Of a stretch of DNA of 64,000 nucleotides, positions 24,171 to 35,522 are shown one piece after another. The notes under the pieces are model-generated. The model had not been told where the DNA came from. It ran no database searches and saw nothing but the letters and a program-made list of their open reading frames with translations. Source of the stretch: Loripinus fragilis (Eukaryota; Mollusca; Bivalvia; Lucinida; Lucinidae); contig OZ026517.1 of the NCBI GenBank assembly GCA_964019695.1, positions 75,005,365 through 75,069,364 of the forward strand, written 5' to 3'. Numbering within the stretch: the stretch's first letter is position 1; each line of letters starts with the position of its first letter. The translations under genes were made by a program, and so were the position numbers.

Positions 24171-24599
24171 AGCCTCTGATCTGGGTCTGTGCTGCTCACC
24201 TATGTCCCACAAAAGGGACGCTAAACCTGTTCAAATTAGTCAAAGATATATTTCTCGTGACGTAGTAACTTATAAATAAAATATCTACAATAGACCATGA
24301 TTAAACGCTGCATTCTGTGGCCTCTTATCCGGGTCTGGATATCTGGTGGTATTACTGAACATTTATTTTTAGATAGAAATCAGTATGTGAATGTCATTAA
24401 CCATCTTGTATTAATTAACGCTGGTCAACAGCTTACAATCGACTGCATCGGCTGATCTCAGACCCCGCAGGGTGTACATTATGACACGTTTCAGCGACCT
24501 GATTTAACATGTACCATACCATGATCAAGGACCCTTACCACCAATGCTTATGACAGTCTTACATAAGATAAGTATATTTATTTGGATGTCGTCTGCTTA

Positions 24600-25330
24600 T
24601 TTCGTATGTACTCAAATGAATGCTCCTTAGGGAGTTGTCTGATCAGGACCCACACTGTATGCAATAAAGGGCCACCGGATTAACTTATCACGGGTGAGCC
24701 CAGACCAGACCGCACCTAATGGGGCAATCTAATCTTGGTCCCTAATATCCTCAATAAAGGACACCAGACTTATTTTATCATAGAAGCAAACAAAATGAAA
24801 CCGGATCAGACTGCTCCTTGTTCGCAATATAATCAACTAGCGTAAAAAGTGCAACGCCAATTTTACAGATGCGACGAGTCAAATATAGCGATTCCTTTGA
24901 TAACACGCATTTGTAGCGCAATTAAAGAATTTGCTCATTTTGAGGTAAACGCAGACTATGAAAAACAGTGAAGACCCAGAGGAAATACTACACAAGCGGC
25001 ATTTCATCAGGATCGACACTGTATTCTACGACAAACTCGATCTTCAGAGTAAGAAATATAATATTTTTATGACATCCCTCAATATATGAAATGGACCGTC
25101 CGGACTGATTCAAACTTTATGGACCATTCAATTGATCTTAAAAGGTTAAAATCCAACGTTCACATGCTTTATTTATGCTTGTACAAGCTGGTACTGATCG
25201 CGCACGCGAAAATGCTCCTCATAAACGCCCATGTTAACGTAAGTGACGTATTCAACGAAGTACTTTGACAGTGAAAACCCAGATGAAATGCCGCATAAGC
25301 GGCATTTTATCAGAGTCTGCTCTGTTTTCT
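24600..25330. repeat. Cluster of foldback-family arms
   Basis: Pieces of CTGATCAGGACCCACACTG, CCAGACCAGACCGCACC, GGATCAGACTGCTCC and, at 25268-25327, a recognisable ACAGTGAAAACCCAGATG...CATTTTATCAGAGTCTGC hairpin followed by CGATCTTCAGAG. These appear to be several insertions at different stages of decay. Confidence 0.65.
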
Positions 25331-26684
25331 ATGACATTATCGATCTTCAGAGAAAGAGGTATATTATAAACTGTAATCCCTCAAGAAATTCAATGGGCCA
25401 TCCTGACTTTACTGTATGGAATATTGAATTATTTTTAGTAGTTTAAAGCGGTTAAAGATCCAACGTCTACAGGTTTAGTTAATATTTGTAGATATATATG
25501 TTGTTGCGCTGGCAAATGCCCCTGAAATATAAAATGCTCATGTTGGAACTTATCGCACATGCATTGATGCCCCTGATGAACACCCATGCTAGCGTAGCCA
25601 AAGCCAGATATTCAATGCAAAGCTGTAAAAAAACCCAGATTATACACTCCAGTGAAAACCGTGTAGATCCAAATCAATCAAACTCATTAAGCTAAAATAT
25701 TTTAATACATGTACCATACGAGAGCATTAGCCTGCACACGCAGCATTGGCATTATTTTAAAATAATTAGGTTTTTATTTAATTATACTTTTTTCAAAAAA
25801 TATATTCAGATACGCCATCTGTTTCGATTCATTTAAAATTCCGTATTTTGTCGCGCCTGATCTGGGTCCATTTGTTTAGGAAAAATAATCACCAGAAGAC
25901 ACACGCATGCAATAAAAAAAACCCTAACGCAGCAACACTGTATGGGGTCCACTGTTAATCTTTGTTAATTGGTAATACACAATGTATGCCGTACTTTCAT
26001 AATTTATAAGAAATAGAAATACAGGTAATTACCGATTTTAGCAGTATGGATTTTCCCACTCTTATCAGTTATACCAGTCCATTTTTGAACCAAGGGTTGC
26101 ATGGTGGTATATATATATTTTTTATTCAGATTTTAATAGAACATTTTATAAGAAACCACAGAGACCCTGATCAGAGGCCACGTTCTGTCGCGTCTGATCT
26201 GGGTCTGCAATGTTTGTTTTTTCTATGTCCCTCAACAAGAACAAGTAATGCATACCATCGGTTCCTTTTGAAATAGGCATTTGAAACAATAATTCAAAAT
26301 CTTTTTCGCCTTTCATTTCAGAAATACCAACACAATGTCAAAATTTCTCACTCAAACAGTATGAATCCAGTTCAGTTCGACGCTTTTTCGGGCCTGATCT
26401 GGATCCAAACTACTTGTACCAAAATTATCGCCACTAGCAAGTGAAGAATCATAACCAAATTAGGTCAATAGAATTTCCCACTCTTGGCATTAGGGCAAGT
26501 CCGTTTTGTATTAAGTTGTGTGGTATTTTTCATTTTTATTTAAATCTTTATGCAAACAGTGCATACCTTGATCAAATGCAACTTTATAGAATAAATAAAT
26601 AAGTAAATAAATCAGGACTTTAGCATTTAAGAGTGCGTACAAAAAAAATAATTTTCTTATTTCTCAACCAGAACATATGTTGTG
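25331..26684. other. No gene; further decayed foldbacks
   Basis: Arm remnants at about 25848-25875, 26159-26216 (AGACCCTGATCAGAGGC...GCGTCTGATCTGGGTC) and 26380-26410. Frames at 25498-25695 and 26046-26276 run through these repeats and are not genes. Confidence 0.5.
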
Positions 26685-26729
26685 GGTACTCAAAAGTCAC
26701 GTCTCACTGAGACTGTTCTTTTGAGCACC
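26685..26729. repeat. Hairpin, second copy of the 4051-4092 repeat
   Basis: GGTACTCAAAAGTCACGTCTC against GAGACTGTTCTTTTGAGCACC. The flanks ACATATGTTG and GGTAAGATAATATTTAC are shared with the first copy. Confidence 0.75.
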
Positions 26730-26808
26730 CAAAGCATATGTTAAAACTGATTGGTAAGATAATATTTACAATTTTACGCTAATGTTTTTTTGTTTATTTA
26801 AACCTATG

Positions 26809-26859
<51 letters not shown>

Positions 26860-26860
26860 G
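26809..26860. repeat. (TAAA)n microsatellite, about 13 units
   Basis: Uninterrupted AAATAAATAAAT repeats. Confidence 0.9.
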
Positions 26861-27384
26861 CTTAACTTTCAAAAAGCTAAGTTATAGACACGCGATTACT
26901 AAAGTGTATGTGTGGTCAATACCTGTTGTTACCTTGGATACAGTTGCTAAAAATAGATTATACCTCCGTAATCGGTGGGAAGCTTGTGAAAAAGTAGTAG
27001 GGGTTGTACCAGGAAAATTTCAAAAGGCTACATCAAATTTTATTTTAATTGTATGAAAAATATACCAATTTGTTCGCAATTGATCTGAGCATAGTGTCCC
27101 GTTTGCACAGAGAAAATATATTGAATACTTTAATAACTATGACAGAATATCTACCAATGAGCAGATCTAAAAAAGCCTGTTTTACTATATAATTTAATCA
27201 TTCTTAGGGTTCTATCAAAAACCATCAAAAAGGACGAAGAGTTTGCAGAGGGAAATTAATAAAAATTATATCAGAATAATTGTGAGATATTTAGGTAAAA
27301 CATTTGTTTGCACAGGAATTCTGCTTTTATAATTTCAAAAGATATAGTATAAAAACTAACACCTTCCATTATAATTCCCTATTA
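26861..27384. other. No gene seen
   Basis: AT-rich, no structure noticed. Confidence 0.35.
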
Positions 27385-27605
27385 CCGCTTCAGCGCATCG
27401 CAGATACCTGGATGTCCGTTAAAGTCCCGTATGACTTTGTTCAGACAGCAGCAATTTTTGTTTGAGTCTATAAAACAAACTTTGGGATATTTTCTCCAGC
27501 GCAGTACTGGACAATAAGGACAAGAACACAAAACAATAACTGTAATGCTCAAATCAGGGACTTCTCGATCTAAAATCGACCACTCTACCACTGAGACAAT
27601 GGGTA
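27385..27605 (-). mobile_element. Probable tRNA-derived SINE
   Basis: On the minus strand CCATTGTCTCAGTGGTAGAG resembles an A-box region, and a decayed B-box (CCCTGATTTGAGC) follows about 35 bases later. The body downstream (GTTCTTGTCCTTATTGTCC) is unlike the other two SINE families. No target duplication seen. Confidence 0.5.
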
Positions 27606-28383
27606 CTTATATATGGGCGATAAGTGAACGCACAGACATGCATGCTGATGTACACTGTCATACTAGAGCACCCACAATTCGCAAAATGCAAAGTAAGTGC
27701 GTAGTTAAAGGCTCGGACACGACGTTTTTCCAAGAAGACTGACCTGGAATCAGTGATGTATTAAGAAGAAGATATAGTTTTGGACGAGAAGAGTACTTGT
27801 CACATAATGGGACATTGCAGCCAGAATTCAATCCTAGACATAGTAAATATGGCATTCATTTTGTTTGGACTCTTTCAAAAATTACCCCAAGCTAACATCA
27901 GCAGCTAGATCATTTGTTCAAATGATACCTTTCTTGGCGATTGATGCTGACAATACCTGACTGAGCTGCAAATACATGTACAACATGAACTATGTAATAT
28001 TATAGATCACTGTATAAGTGAATGTCATTGTATCCACTTGGAAAGAGTTTCTCTCTGGGATTTGTTAGTTTAGCCCGGACGTATATACATGTATTTTTCT
28101 AATGGCACTGGACAAAGAAACACTGGCAAATGTAGAAGTGTTGTTCACTCTATTATATTGCTAACTCAGTCAAATTATGGCCATTTGACCCAGCAGATGA
28201 GAATTCCGTACTTATCGCATCGTCGAGCAACGAAGGTTCAGGCAAGCATACGAAACGTATGTAGGATGGTATAAACTCCGACCAAAGCTTAGTCCCCTAG
28301 CCCCAGTGTACGTCAACACTTGGCGTTTAACTCGTTGCCTACATAATATGTCCTTTGCATTTAACAGACTGGATCCAGGCCCA

Positions 28384-28752
28384 GGGGGGGGGGGGGGGGG
28401 GGGTACTCCGATATTTTCACACATACGTAGGCTCGGCCCATTTTTTTGGGTTCAAAATTCTGAATTTCAATATCTTTTGGGGTTTTCAGAAAAATGAATA
28501 TTTTTTGGGGGTATGAAGATTTTGTGGATATTTTTTGGGGGTCATCACAAAATTGGGCTAGTTTGAGGGTCATTTCTATGCAATTAAAGGTCTTTTTTTA
28601 AGGTCAAGGTACAATATTGGGATATTTTTTTGGGTTGCTAAAATTTCAAATATTTTTTTGGGGTGCTTGAAATTCCTGATATTTTTTGGGGTGAACGGTA
28701 GATGCTGGGACCGAGCCCACGTATGCGGAAAAAATTAGAGTACCCCCCCCCC
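28384..28752 (+). mobile_element. MITE with GGGTACTC termini, copy 1
   Basis: It starts GGGTACTCCGATATTTTCAC after a 20-base G run and ends AGAGTACCC before a C run. Repeated internal TATTTTTTGGGG words and the ends CGTAGGCTCGG and CCGAGCCCACG give it an inverted-repeat frame. Other copies: 30165-30530 (inverted) and 30836-31160. Confidence 0.8.
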
Positions 28753-28756
28753 CTGG

Positions 28757-28797
28757 GGATCCAGGTCAGGCCCGACAAAATGTCGGGCCTGATCTGG
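28757..28797. repeat. Foldback palindrome, core CAGGCCCGAC/GTCGGGCCTG
   Basis: GGATCCAGGTCAGGCCCGAC against GTCGGGCCTGATCTGG with a 5-base loop. It lacks the outer GCAAACAG arms. A copy with arms is at 51459-51523. Confidence 0.8.
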
Positions 28798-29221
28798 ACA
28801 CCAAGATGGCATTCCTAAAAGATATTTTCGAGAAAGTTGATTTTGAAAACACAAAACAAACAAAAGTTAAAAAAACAACAGACAACAAAAAAGCCTGAAA
28901 AAAATTCCCAGTGTGGGAAATAGTTAAAGAAAGCTTTAGCGCATATTATACGTTCTAAACCAGATGCATAAACTTTACCATATCATGAAGTGTTTCCATT
29001 CCTGCAAATATATACATGTAAAAAATATCCAAATCCAACGTTTCAAACTAATTTTCGGGCTAATAACGTTGCAAAAATTAAGACTAAAATACAATGTACC
29101 TTACAACGTCCCAATTCCATATAAGAACAACACCAAATGAGTAGATCAGCCTGAACATCAACACGATCTGATCAGCCCGTCGTTGTTTTCATTAATAGTT
29201 TTACCTTCTACATAAACACAT

Positions 29222-29408
29222 CGGATAGGCGGCAATCGAAAACGCTCTTAACAATCAACGAACGCTGATAAATAAATCGGTAGAAACAGTGTATTCGATT
29301 GTCATTTGTCGCCAGTCGGGCGACAAATGGCAATCGAAAAATCTGTTTCAAACGATATTTGATCTACGTTTGTCGATAGTATAAACGTTTTCGATTGCCG
29401 CCTATCCG
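29222..29408. mobile_element. 187-bp palindromic MITE (CGGATAGGCGGCAATCG termini)
   Basis: CGGATAGGCGGCAATCGAAA is exactly answered at the right end by TTTCGATTGCCGCCTATCCG. The centre is another palindrome, CATTTGTCGCCAGTCGGGCG...AAATG. The intermediate arms are diverged. No target duplication was identified with certainty. Confidence 0.85.
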
Positions 29409-29547
29409 GTATGATAAAGTGTTTCGGCATTTTTGCTAGTCTCTGTAGTTGGGCAGTTTCCTGTTCGCAAACTCTGAAAGGTTTTCATGTGATAAGGCAG
29501 AATTTTATAGCTAACGTTAATCTTTAGTACAATACAATCATTTCATT

Positions 29548-29786
29548 TGAGCCGCGGCATGAGATTTCCAACAATTTGACATTTTGACAAGTGTAGGCTC
29601 GGACGAGCATCTGCAGCCTCCTTTTAAGCTTAGAAACTCCAAATGGTGTTCAGTCAGTAGCTTAACAATCATAGAATACTCAAGCAACTAGCAAAGGCTC
29701 TGATTAGACTGCGCGTATGCGCAGGCTGGTCTGAGCCTTTGCTAGTTGCACATACCATATTGTTGGAAATCTCATGCCACGGCTCA
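29548..29786. mobile_element. MITE with 27-bp terminal inverted repeats (TGAGCCGCGGCATGAG)
   Basis: The left end TGAGCCGCGGCATGAGATTT and the inverted right end TGAGCCGTGGCATGAGATTT match over about 27 bases. The flanks TTTCATT and TTTCATA suggest a 6-8 bp target duplication, as for hAT-like elements. It contains a perfect hairpin at 29684-29749 with arms GCAACTAGCAAAGGCTC. Confidence 0.8.
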
Positions 29787-30164
29787 TTTCATAAAGACTG
29801 GCAATTTTCAAGGTAATTTATGTAATTGATATACATTGATAGACAACGGCCGTTTGAGTCTATAGAGTTACTGCTGCCTGTATTATTGTTCATAAACATC
29901 ACACTTATTAATTATCACGGCAAAACTTTAAAAGTTTGCACGATAAAAATAAAATAAACCCTGTTATAAACAACAGCAAACAAACACAATTTGTGGGTCG
30001 CCCCCGATTATCGATATAAAAAGTAATAATATTGAAATGCTATTCTAAGCCTATTTTTTTTATTACGACACTACAGCTAGCCGATGCTGGGGTAAGGGTG
30101 CATGAGAGTTGGCTTTTCATTAACACCCACTCAATTAAACCGGGTATGCTGCCAAGGGGGGAGT

Positions 30165-30530
30165 GTGGGGGGGGGGGGGGGGGGCACTTTCATTTTTTTC
30201 TCCATACGCAGGCTCGGGCCCAACATCTACCGTTCACCCCCCCCCCCCCCCAAAAAAAAAAAAACAAAAAAAAAAAAAAAAAAAAACAACATATCCCCGA
30301 TTCTGTACCTTGACCTTAAGAAAATACCCTAAAATGCATAGAAATGACCACTAAATATAGTCCAATTTTGTGATGACCCCCAAAATATGTCCACAAAATC
30401 TTCATACCCCCAAAAATATTATTTTTCTTTGAAAAATCCAAAAAATATTGAAATTTAAAATTTTGAACCAAAAAAAAAGACCCGAGCCTACGTATATATG
30501 AAAATATCAGAGTATCCCTCCCCCCTGGGG
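30165..30530 (-). mobile_element. MITE with GGGTACTC termini, copy 2, inverted
   Basis: Same internal words as 28384-28752 in reverse orientation (CCCCCAAAATATGTCCAC, CTTCATACCCCC, CCGAGCCTACG). It is bounded by an 18-base G run (30167-30184) and contains a 15-base C run followed by long A runs (30237-30290). Confidence 0.75.
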
Positions 30531-30835
30531 TATGCTGTTGCTTATATATCCAGACGATAAGTGGAGTATTCGACTGTTTTCACGAATGGTTACAAAATTT
30601 TGACAACTTTAATCACATGGCACACTAAATTCTAACTTAGTTTGGGTTGTAGATTTCAGAACATGCTCAGCAGACTGGCAAGCCGTCGATACGTCGATAT
30701 GTGATATCGTTCTTTTTATTTTATACTTTTTATAGGCTACATGCAATGTCTCATCCATTGAAAAAGGAGAAAACTTTTAGCAAACCCAATAATTCTGGTA
30801 CCAGATTCGTCACGATATTACTAAGAACTTGTTGT

Positions 30836-31160
30836 TTTCGTAGGCTCGGTCATTTTTGTTGGTTCAAAAAATTGAATTTCAATATATTTGGGGTGTTCAG
30901 AAAATAAATATTTTTTTGGGTATGAAGATTTTGTGGATATTTTTTGGGGTCATCACAAAACTGGACTATATTTAATGGTTATTTCTATGTCTTTTAGCTT
31001 TTTTTCTTAAGGTCATTGTACAGAATGGGGATATTTTTGGGGGTTGCTAAAATTTCAAATATTTTTTGGGGTGCTTGAAATTCCTGATATTTTTTGGGGG
31101 ATGAAGGGTAGATGCTGGGCCCGAGCCTACGCATGAAGAAAAATTGAGAGTACCCCCCTG
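30836..31160 (+). mobile_element. MITE with GGGTACTC termini, copy 3, left end truncated
   Basis: From CGTAGGCTCGGTCATTTT to GAGAGTACCCCCC, with the same TATTTTTTGGGG series. It lacks the left GGGTACTC terminus. Confidence 0.75.
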
Positions 31161-31164
31161 GGAG

Positions 31165-31714
31165 ACAACCAGTCCATACATTTCGTCACATATGTATAAT
31201 CATATCTTTCAAATTATGTTTTGGACAATTTGCGCGTAAGAGTTACATATTTTCTTAGATAATGAATGGCCACCAGACCGGAAATAACTACAAAATCATA
31301 CCTTTAAATTTCTATTACTCCAAAGAGTGAAATAATTCACGTAACACGTTCATTAACGATAAACCGATCCGTTCCAACCACAAACGCTGGCATATCCGTT
31401 ACCCGATCAGCTAAGGTTAACTTAGGAGCAGACTGTGCTGTTTGAACATGTTGAACTAAGCTTGATATAGTTTATATCTTTTGCCTGGTTGGGGAATCGC
31501 TTTTGATATACGCTTCCTTTTGGTGCAGGCTGAGTTGGACCTTTGCTGTCTATTGAACGGCGAGTTTAGAACAGTTAAAGGTGCGCACATCTACAATGTA
31601 GTTAATTGATCTTTATAAATGGGATTAACTTAATCTCAACACATAAATCTATAACATTTGTAAAGCGGGTATTATTGTGTCTAAGAATATAATCTGACCG
31701 TCAGCCAAAGGTTA
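31165..31714. other. No gene seen
   Basis: No feature recognised before the retroelement tail begins. Confidence 0.35.
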
Positions 31715-33000
31715 GAGTTGATCACACTTTTAAAAGAGACAAGTTTAAGTTGAGAAACAAAGAATTGACAGACCAGTTACACAGCCGTGGTTATCTAAAG
31801 CAGTAAAGACAAAGATAGGCATCAGAGCAGAGATGCTTTGCTGTCATACAGACCTAAGTCTGCTGAGGCCGGCACTATACTCCTATTTGTGTTGACATAT
31901 CACCCTGACCTCCATAAGATCAGAGAGATTGTTGACAAAAGTGAGTCCATCATGGAGTTTTCAAGTGAGTTAACGGATATCTTCCAGGACAAACCCGTGA
32001 TGGCTTTCAGACGCCCCAAAAAGCCTACATGACCGCCTGGTACGAGCACGACTCAAACCAAACTCTGCATGGTGATAGGAGTGCCGACCTTGTGACAGAA
32101 AGAGGTGTCAATGCTGCAAAATAATAGCTCCTGCTGTGTTTGTGAAGTCATCTTCTGGGACCAGTATAAAACTCTAGCAAAACACAGATTGCACAATAGA
32201 AAATGGTGTCTATCTGATCTCTTGTAACAGTTGTTGGAGAAACGAAAGGTCTATTGAACAAGTGAATGAATGGCCATCGTGATGACTGGAGACATTTTAG
32301 ATGTGAGAGGTCCTCAATATCGGAACATTCTCGCTGCAAAGATCATGACTTTCTTAGTCATACCTCCGCACGGCCAGATCACACCAGAAAACTCCGTGAG
32401 AGCTACTGGATTCGGCGTCTGCACACTCTGGCTCCATTTGGCATCAAACAGGGGAACTTACTCTGTGTTTTGTCACATGATTGTAGATTTGGCGTGCTGT
32501 ATTGTTGTAGACATTTACACAGAATACTGAAGACATTGTGTCAGTCATTTTTGTTGTACAAACTTTTCTTGAAATATGATTCTTGTAATTGTAGTTTAAT
32601 TATTTTGTGCGCTGTGTTCTTGTGCAAATCTGGCACAGAAACTGGGCTTAAGGGCTTAAACAATAAAACGATTTGTGGAAACAATTAATTTTTGGTAAGT
32701 GTACCAAAATTAACCTTGTCTTGAAACTCTGATGAAGGCATAAGCCGAAAGCGCCTTGTTTCAAACTTTATTGGCACTGTTTGTCTTATAATATTTTATC
32801 ATTTACACGCCGCAGGAAAAATAGCTTGTTTCGTATTTATATATATCGTAAAATTTGGGAGAAATCGGGTAACAAATCACTTAAATTTACTACATGTATA
32901 ATGTCTACAAAAAGAGCAGGTGGTCTTTTGGATAAAAGGACAGCCCGCTTCTATAATAATGGGCTCAGGACTATACAAGACCAATGACCGTTGTTAGACG
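31715..33000 (+). pseudogene. Penelope-like element, C-terminal part with GIY-YIG-type endonuclease, decayed
   Basis: Across shifted frames the plus strand gives LRNKELTDQLHSRGY (about 31750), then FVLTYHPDLHKIREIV and MAFRRPKKP (31889-32023), then RLVRARLKPN (about 32036-32066). A Cys block CRPCDRKRCQCC (about 32080-32115) and VYLISCNSC (about 32205-32235, the first half of a GIY-YIG fold) follow. After a shift and a probable small deletion comes MNGHRDDWRHFRC...SISEH...RESYWIRRLHTLAPFGI (32266-32445). This order of thumb, Cys motif and GIY-YIG nuclease is that of Penelope-like elements. The YIG half is damaged and several stops are present. Downstream, CTGATGAAGGCATAAGCCG at about 32730 looks like the untranslated 3' part. 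Confidence 0.85.
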
Positions 33001-33714
33001 CCACTGATGACAAAGAACATTCATTATTCAATTTTAGTTAGTCTACATAGCTTAGCGTATACCTTTGGAATATTATCTAGTCGCAAACACCGGACAGGTT
33101 TACTTGCTTGTTCCCTCTCCCCACAAAATTGCCTTTGCCCCTCTGTTCCAATGCCCTGGTTCCCAAATACCTGTGTGACGGTGTCAATTCAAGTACGTAC
33201 CACTTTTATTAGTATCAGGGTTGTATTCTCTTGTGTTCATGTTTATATATAGATCTTCTCTTTTTCAGTTACTTTCCTCAGATATTGTAACATGTGTTTA
33301 ATTCGTTGAAAGTTTTGGCTTGGGTTTTCAGTTTAGCCGATAACAATGACAGCTTAGAAACGTTGCCTAAGTGAGTTTTGTCATTTCACAGGCCATGCAC
33401 CTGAGAAATGCGAAAGATCCTGGGCTTGTTTCGCCTTACAAGTAAGAGGAATAGCAACTCTTGCATGTGGCACATCGCCTTGACTTTTTTTTTTTGACGC
33501 AACCTCTAACATTTGTATCTCTTGGTGTCTTTACGTTGGAACCGTCATAGAGTCTGAGGTCTAATCCGCCAGCACACAATTAATGAGGAAAGCAAAGTTG
33601 TCAACCATTAATTGCAACTCATCATATTTTCGTACGCTCGTCAAGATCAAGATGTTTTACCTATGAAACGCCAAAAACCGACAATCATTCCCAAGGTCCT
33701 GTCTTAGTCCCTAG
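33001..33714. other. No gene seen
   Basis: Possible retroelement 3' flank at first, then featureless. Short frames only. Confidence 0.35.
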
Positions 33715-34300
33715 CTCTCACAAGAGAGACTTAGCAACACAATCATCCACAATTTCAACAGAGGAAATTACAGATTCTGGCAAGGCGTTCCGATCCCTAA
33801 TAGTCTGTGGGAAGTAGCTGTCTTTATATGTTGTCTGTGCCAGCTGTAGGAGTCTGAAATATCATTGAGCTGTGGTTTCTTCCACTCAGGGTTAATGTGG
33901 TTATAGATCATCTGTTGGTAAACTATAGACTTTTTGTATAATCTGATGAGTCTTTTGTAGTTCCTCCTTCCCTTGAAAGATTCCAATTACTAATTGTCAA
34001 AGAAAGCCAGTCACACTTCAAGTTTCATAGTTGTAGTTAGAACTCTGACAGCTCGCTTTCTCACACGTAATATCTAATTCCTCTTGAAGAACAACAGTTA
34101 CACCTTATTGATACCATACTCCAGGACTGGGCGCTGCCTCCTTTGCGTCTTGAGGACTGGACTACAAATTTCGCCTAAGGAAAGCAAGGGTTCTGTTAGC
34201 CTTTGTGCACATATTCCTAACAGTATGTAATGATATTCCATCTAATATCCAATGCATTTGTTGCTCCAATGTTTTTGATTTTGTCAACATTTGGAAGAAC
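33715..34300 (-). pseudogene. LINE reverse transcriptase C-terminal fragment, heavily decayed
   Basis: The minus strand has KANRTLAFLRRNL at about 34160-34200, the same peptide as in the LINE at 37797-38129. Lower down is a remnant of the TYK.SYFPQTIRDWNALP-type ending (about 33790-33830). Many stops and frameshifts. It belongs to the same broad group of LINEs as 37555-38695 but to a different subfamily. Confidence 0.65.
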
Positions 34301-34614
34301 GGTACCCTCTAAAGTGTACTAAACATTTACCTTATTGGTTCGTTTCCTTGTCAGCATTTGACAGGTTGGAATCATGGGTTTGAGGAATCATGCGCAGCCA
34401 CCCAGGCTCAAGACTAGTCAGGCCGGAGTTTCACTGTGTCTCCATTTTCCTCAATTTGGCGATAGCAGACAGTCATTGGCTAAAACATTCATTATTCCGA
34501 ACTCAGTATCCGTTGAGGTGTTGATTTTGTCGAGACGACTAGTGCCGATGCAGATTTGACTTTGCCTATGGTACCAAAATCCAACCTTGCGTTGTTATTT
34601 TTGATGGAGTATGA

Positions 34615-35021
34615 AACGCCCCTCACGAAAATTACCGACAAGTCTCACGCGACAACGTGGGTACACAATTTAATTATTTTTTGTTCAAACGATGTGATAT
34701 ATTAGTATCTAAATGTTCTGAATTGTTTTTCAAAAGTGAAATAGTGGTTCGGAAGAAAAAATAACATTTATTACAGTGAAGGGGTATGAAACCCGCCACC
34801 AAGGAATATGAAAAACCTGTATAGATATGCCTGATATGAAATGCAGTGGAAATTGATATTTTATGACTTATTAAGACATTTATTTTAGCTAGTAATTTAA
34901 TTTTGAACACTTATCCCATCGGCTAGCAGCCAATACTCTTTCGATTCTATGCACTCTCGCCAATTTCCGAACCCTCACGGAAATTACTCAGTAGTGTATG
35001 CGACAACGTCGGTATAAAAGT
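34615..35021. repeat. Pair of roughly 54-bp related repeats (CCTCACGGAAATTAC...GCGACAACG)
   Basis: 34617-34670 and 34968-35021 share CCCTCACGRAAATTAC, AGT(CTCAC)GCGACAACG and GGTA. A third copy lies inverted at 39843-39897, next to the LINE at 39950. They could be the ends of one dispersed element. Confidence 0.6.
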
Positions 35022-35522
35022 TTTTTTCAAAGTAAGAGTTTAAAATGTCAATATAGAGGTATGTCGATATATACTGAACAAAAGTGAAAACGCTACACCT
35101 GAATTGTTTGCCATCTATATACAAAACTATGCAAACCAAGTATGCAATGGAAAGTGTATCTTAATGTTCAAATACTGGGTAATGCATAACAGTAAAAGTT
35201 TTACAGATGTTGTCACGAGGAAACACATGAAAGCCATTTAAATGTGACAGGGGTCCATTTTTCAGGTTGCCAATTTGAACGGAAATCTAACACAATTTAG
35301 GCCTTCAGAAATCCACTAGCTACGAGATCCAACTGCACGAAATGGTAGTCTAGACATGTGACAACTAGAAATGTGAAGGACTTATCTCAAGTGTGTTTTG
35401 ATCGTTTAGAAAAGCAATCTTAAAAAGCGGATTTTCACTCAAATTGCCAAGTTTAAAAATTTAACACTGAAATCTCCATAAGAAAATCAATGTGTTGTTG
35501 CATCTTAGTATGAGGACATTAC

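Noticed and set aside
30032..30354. Gly-, Pro- and Lys-rich frames
   Set aside because: Produced by the G, C and A runs of the MITE at 30165-30530.
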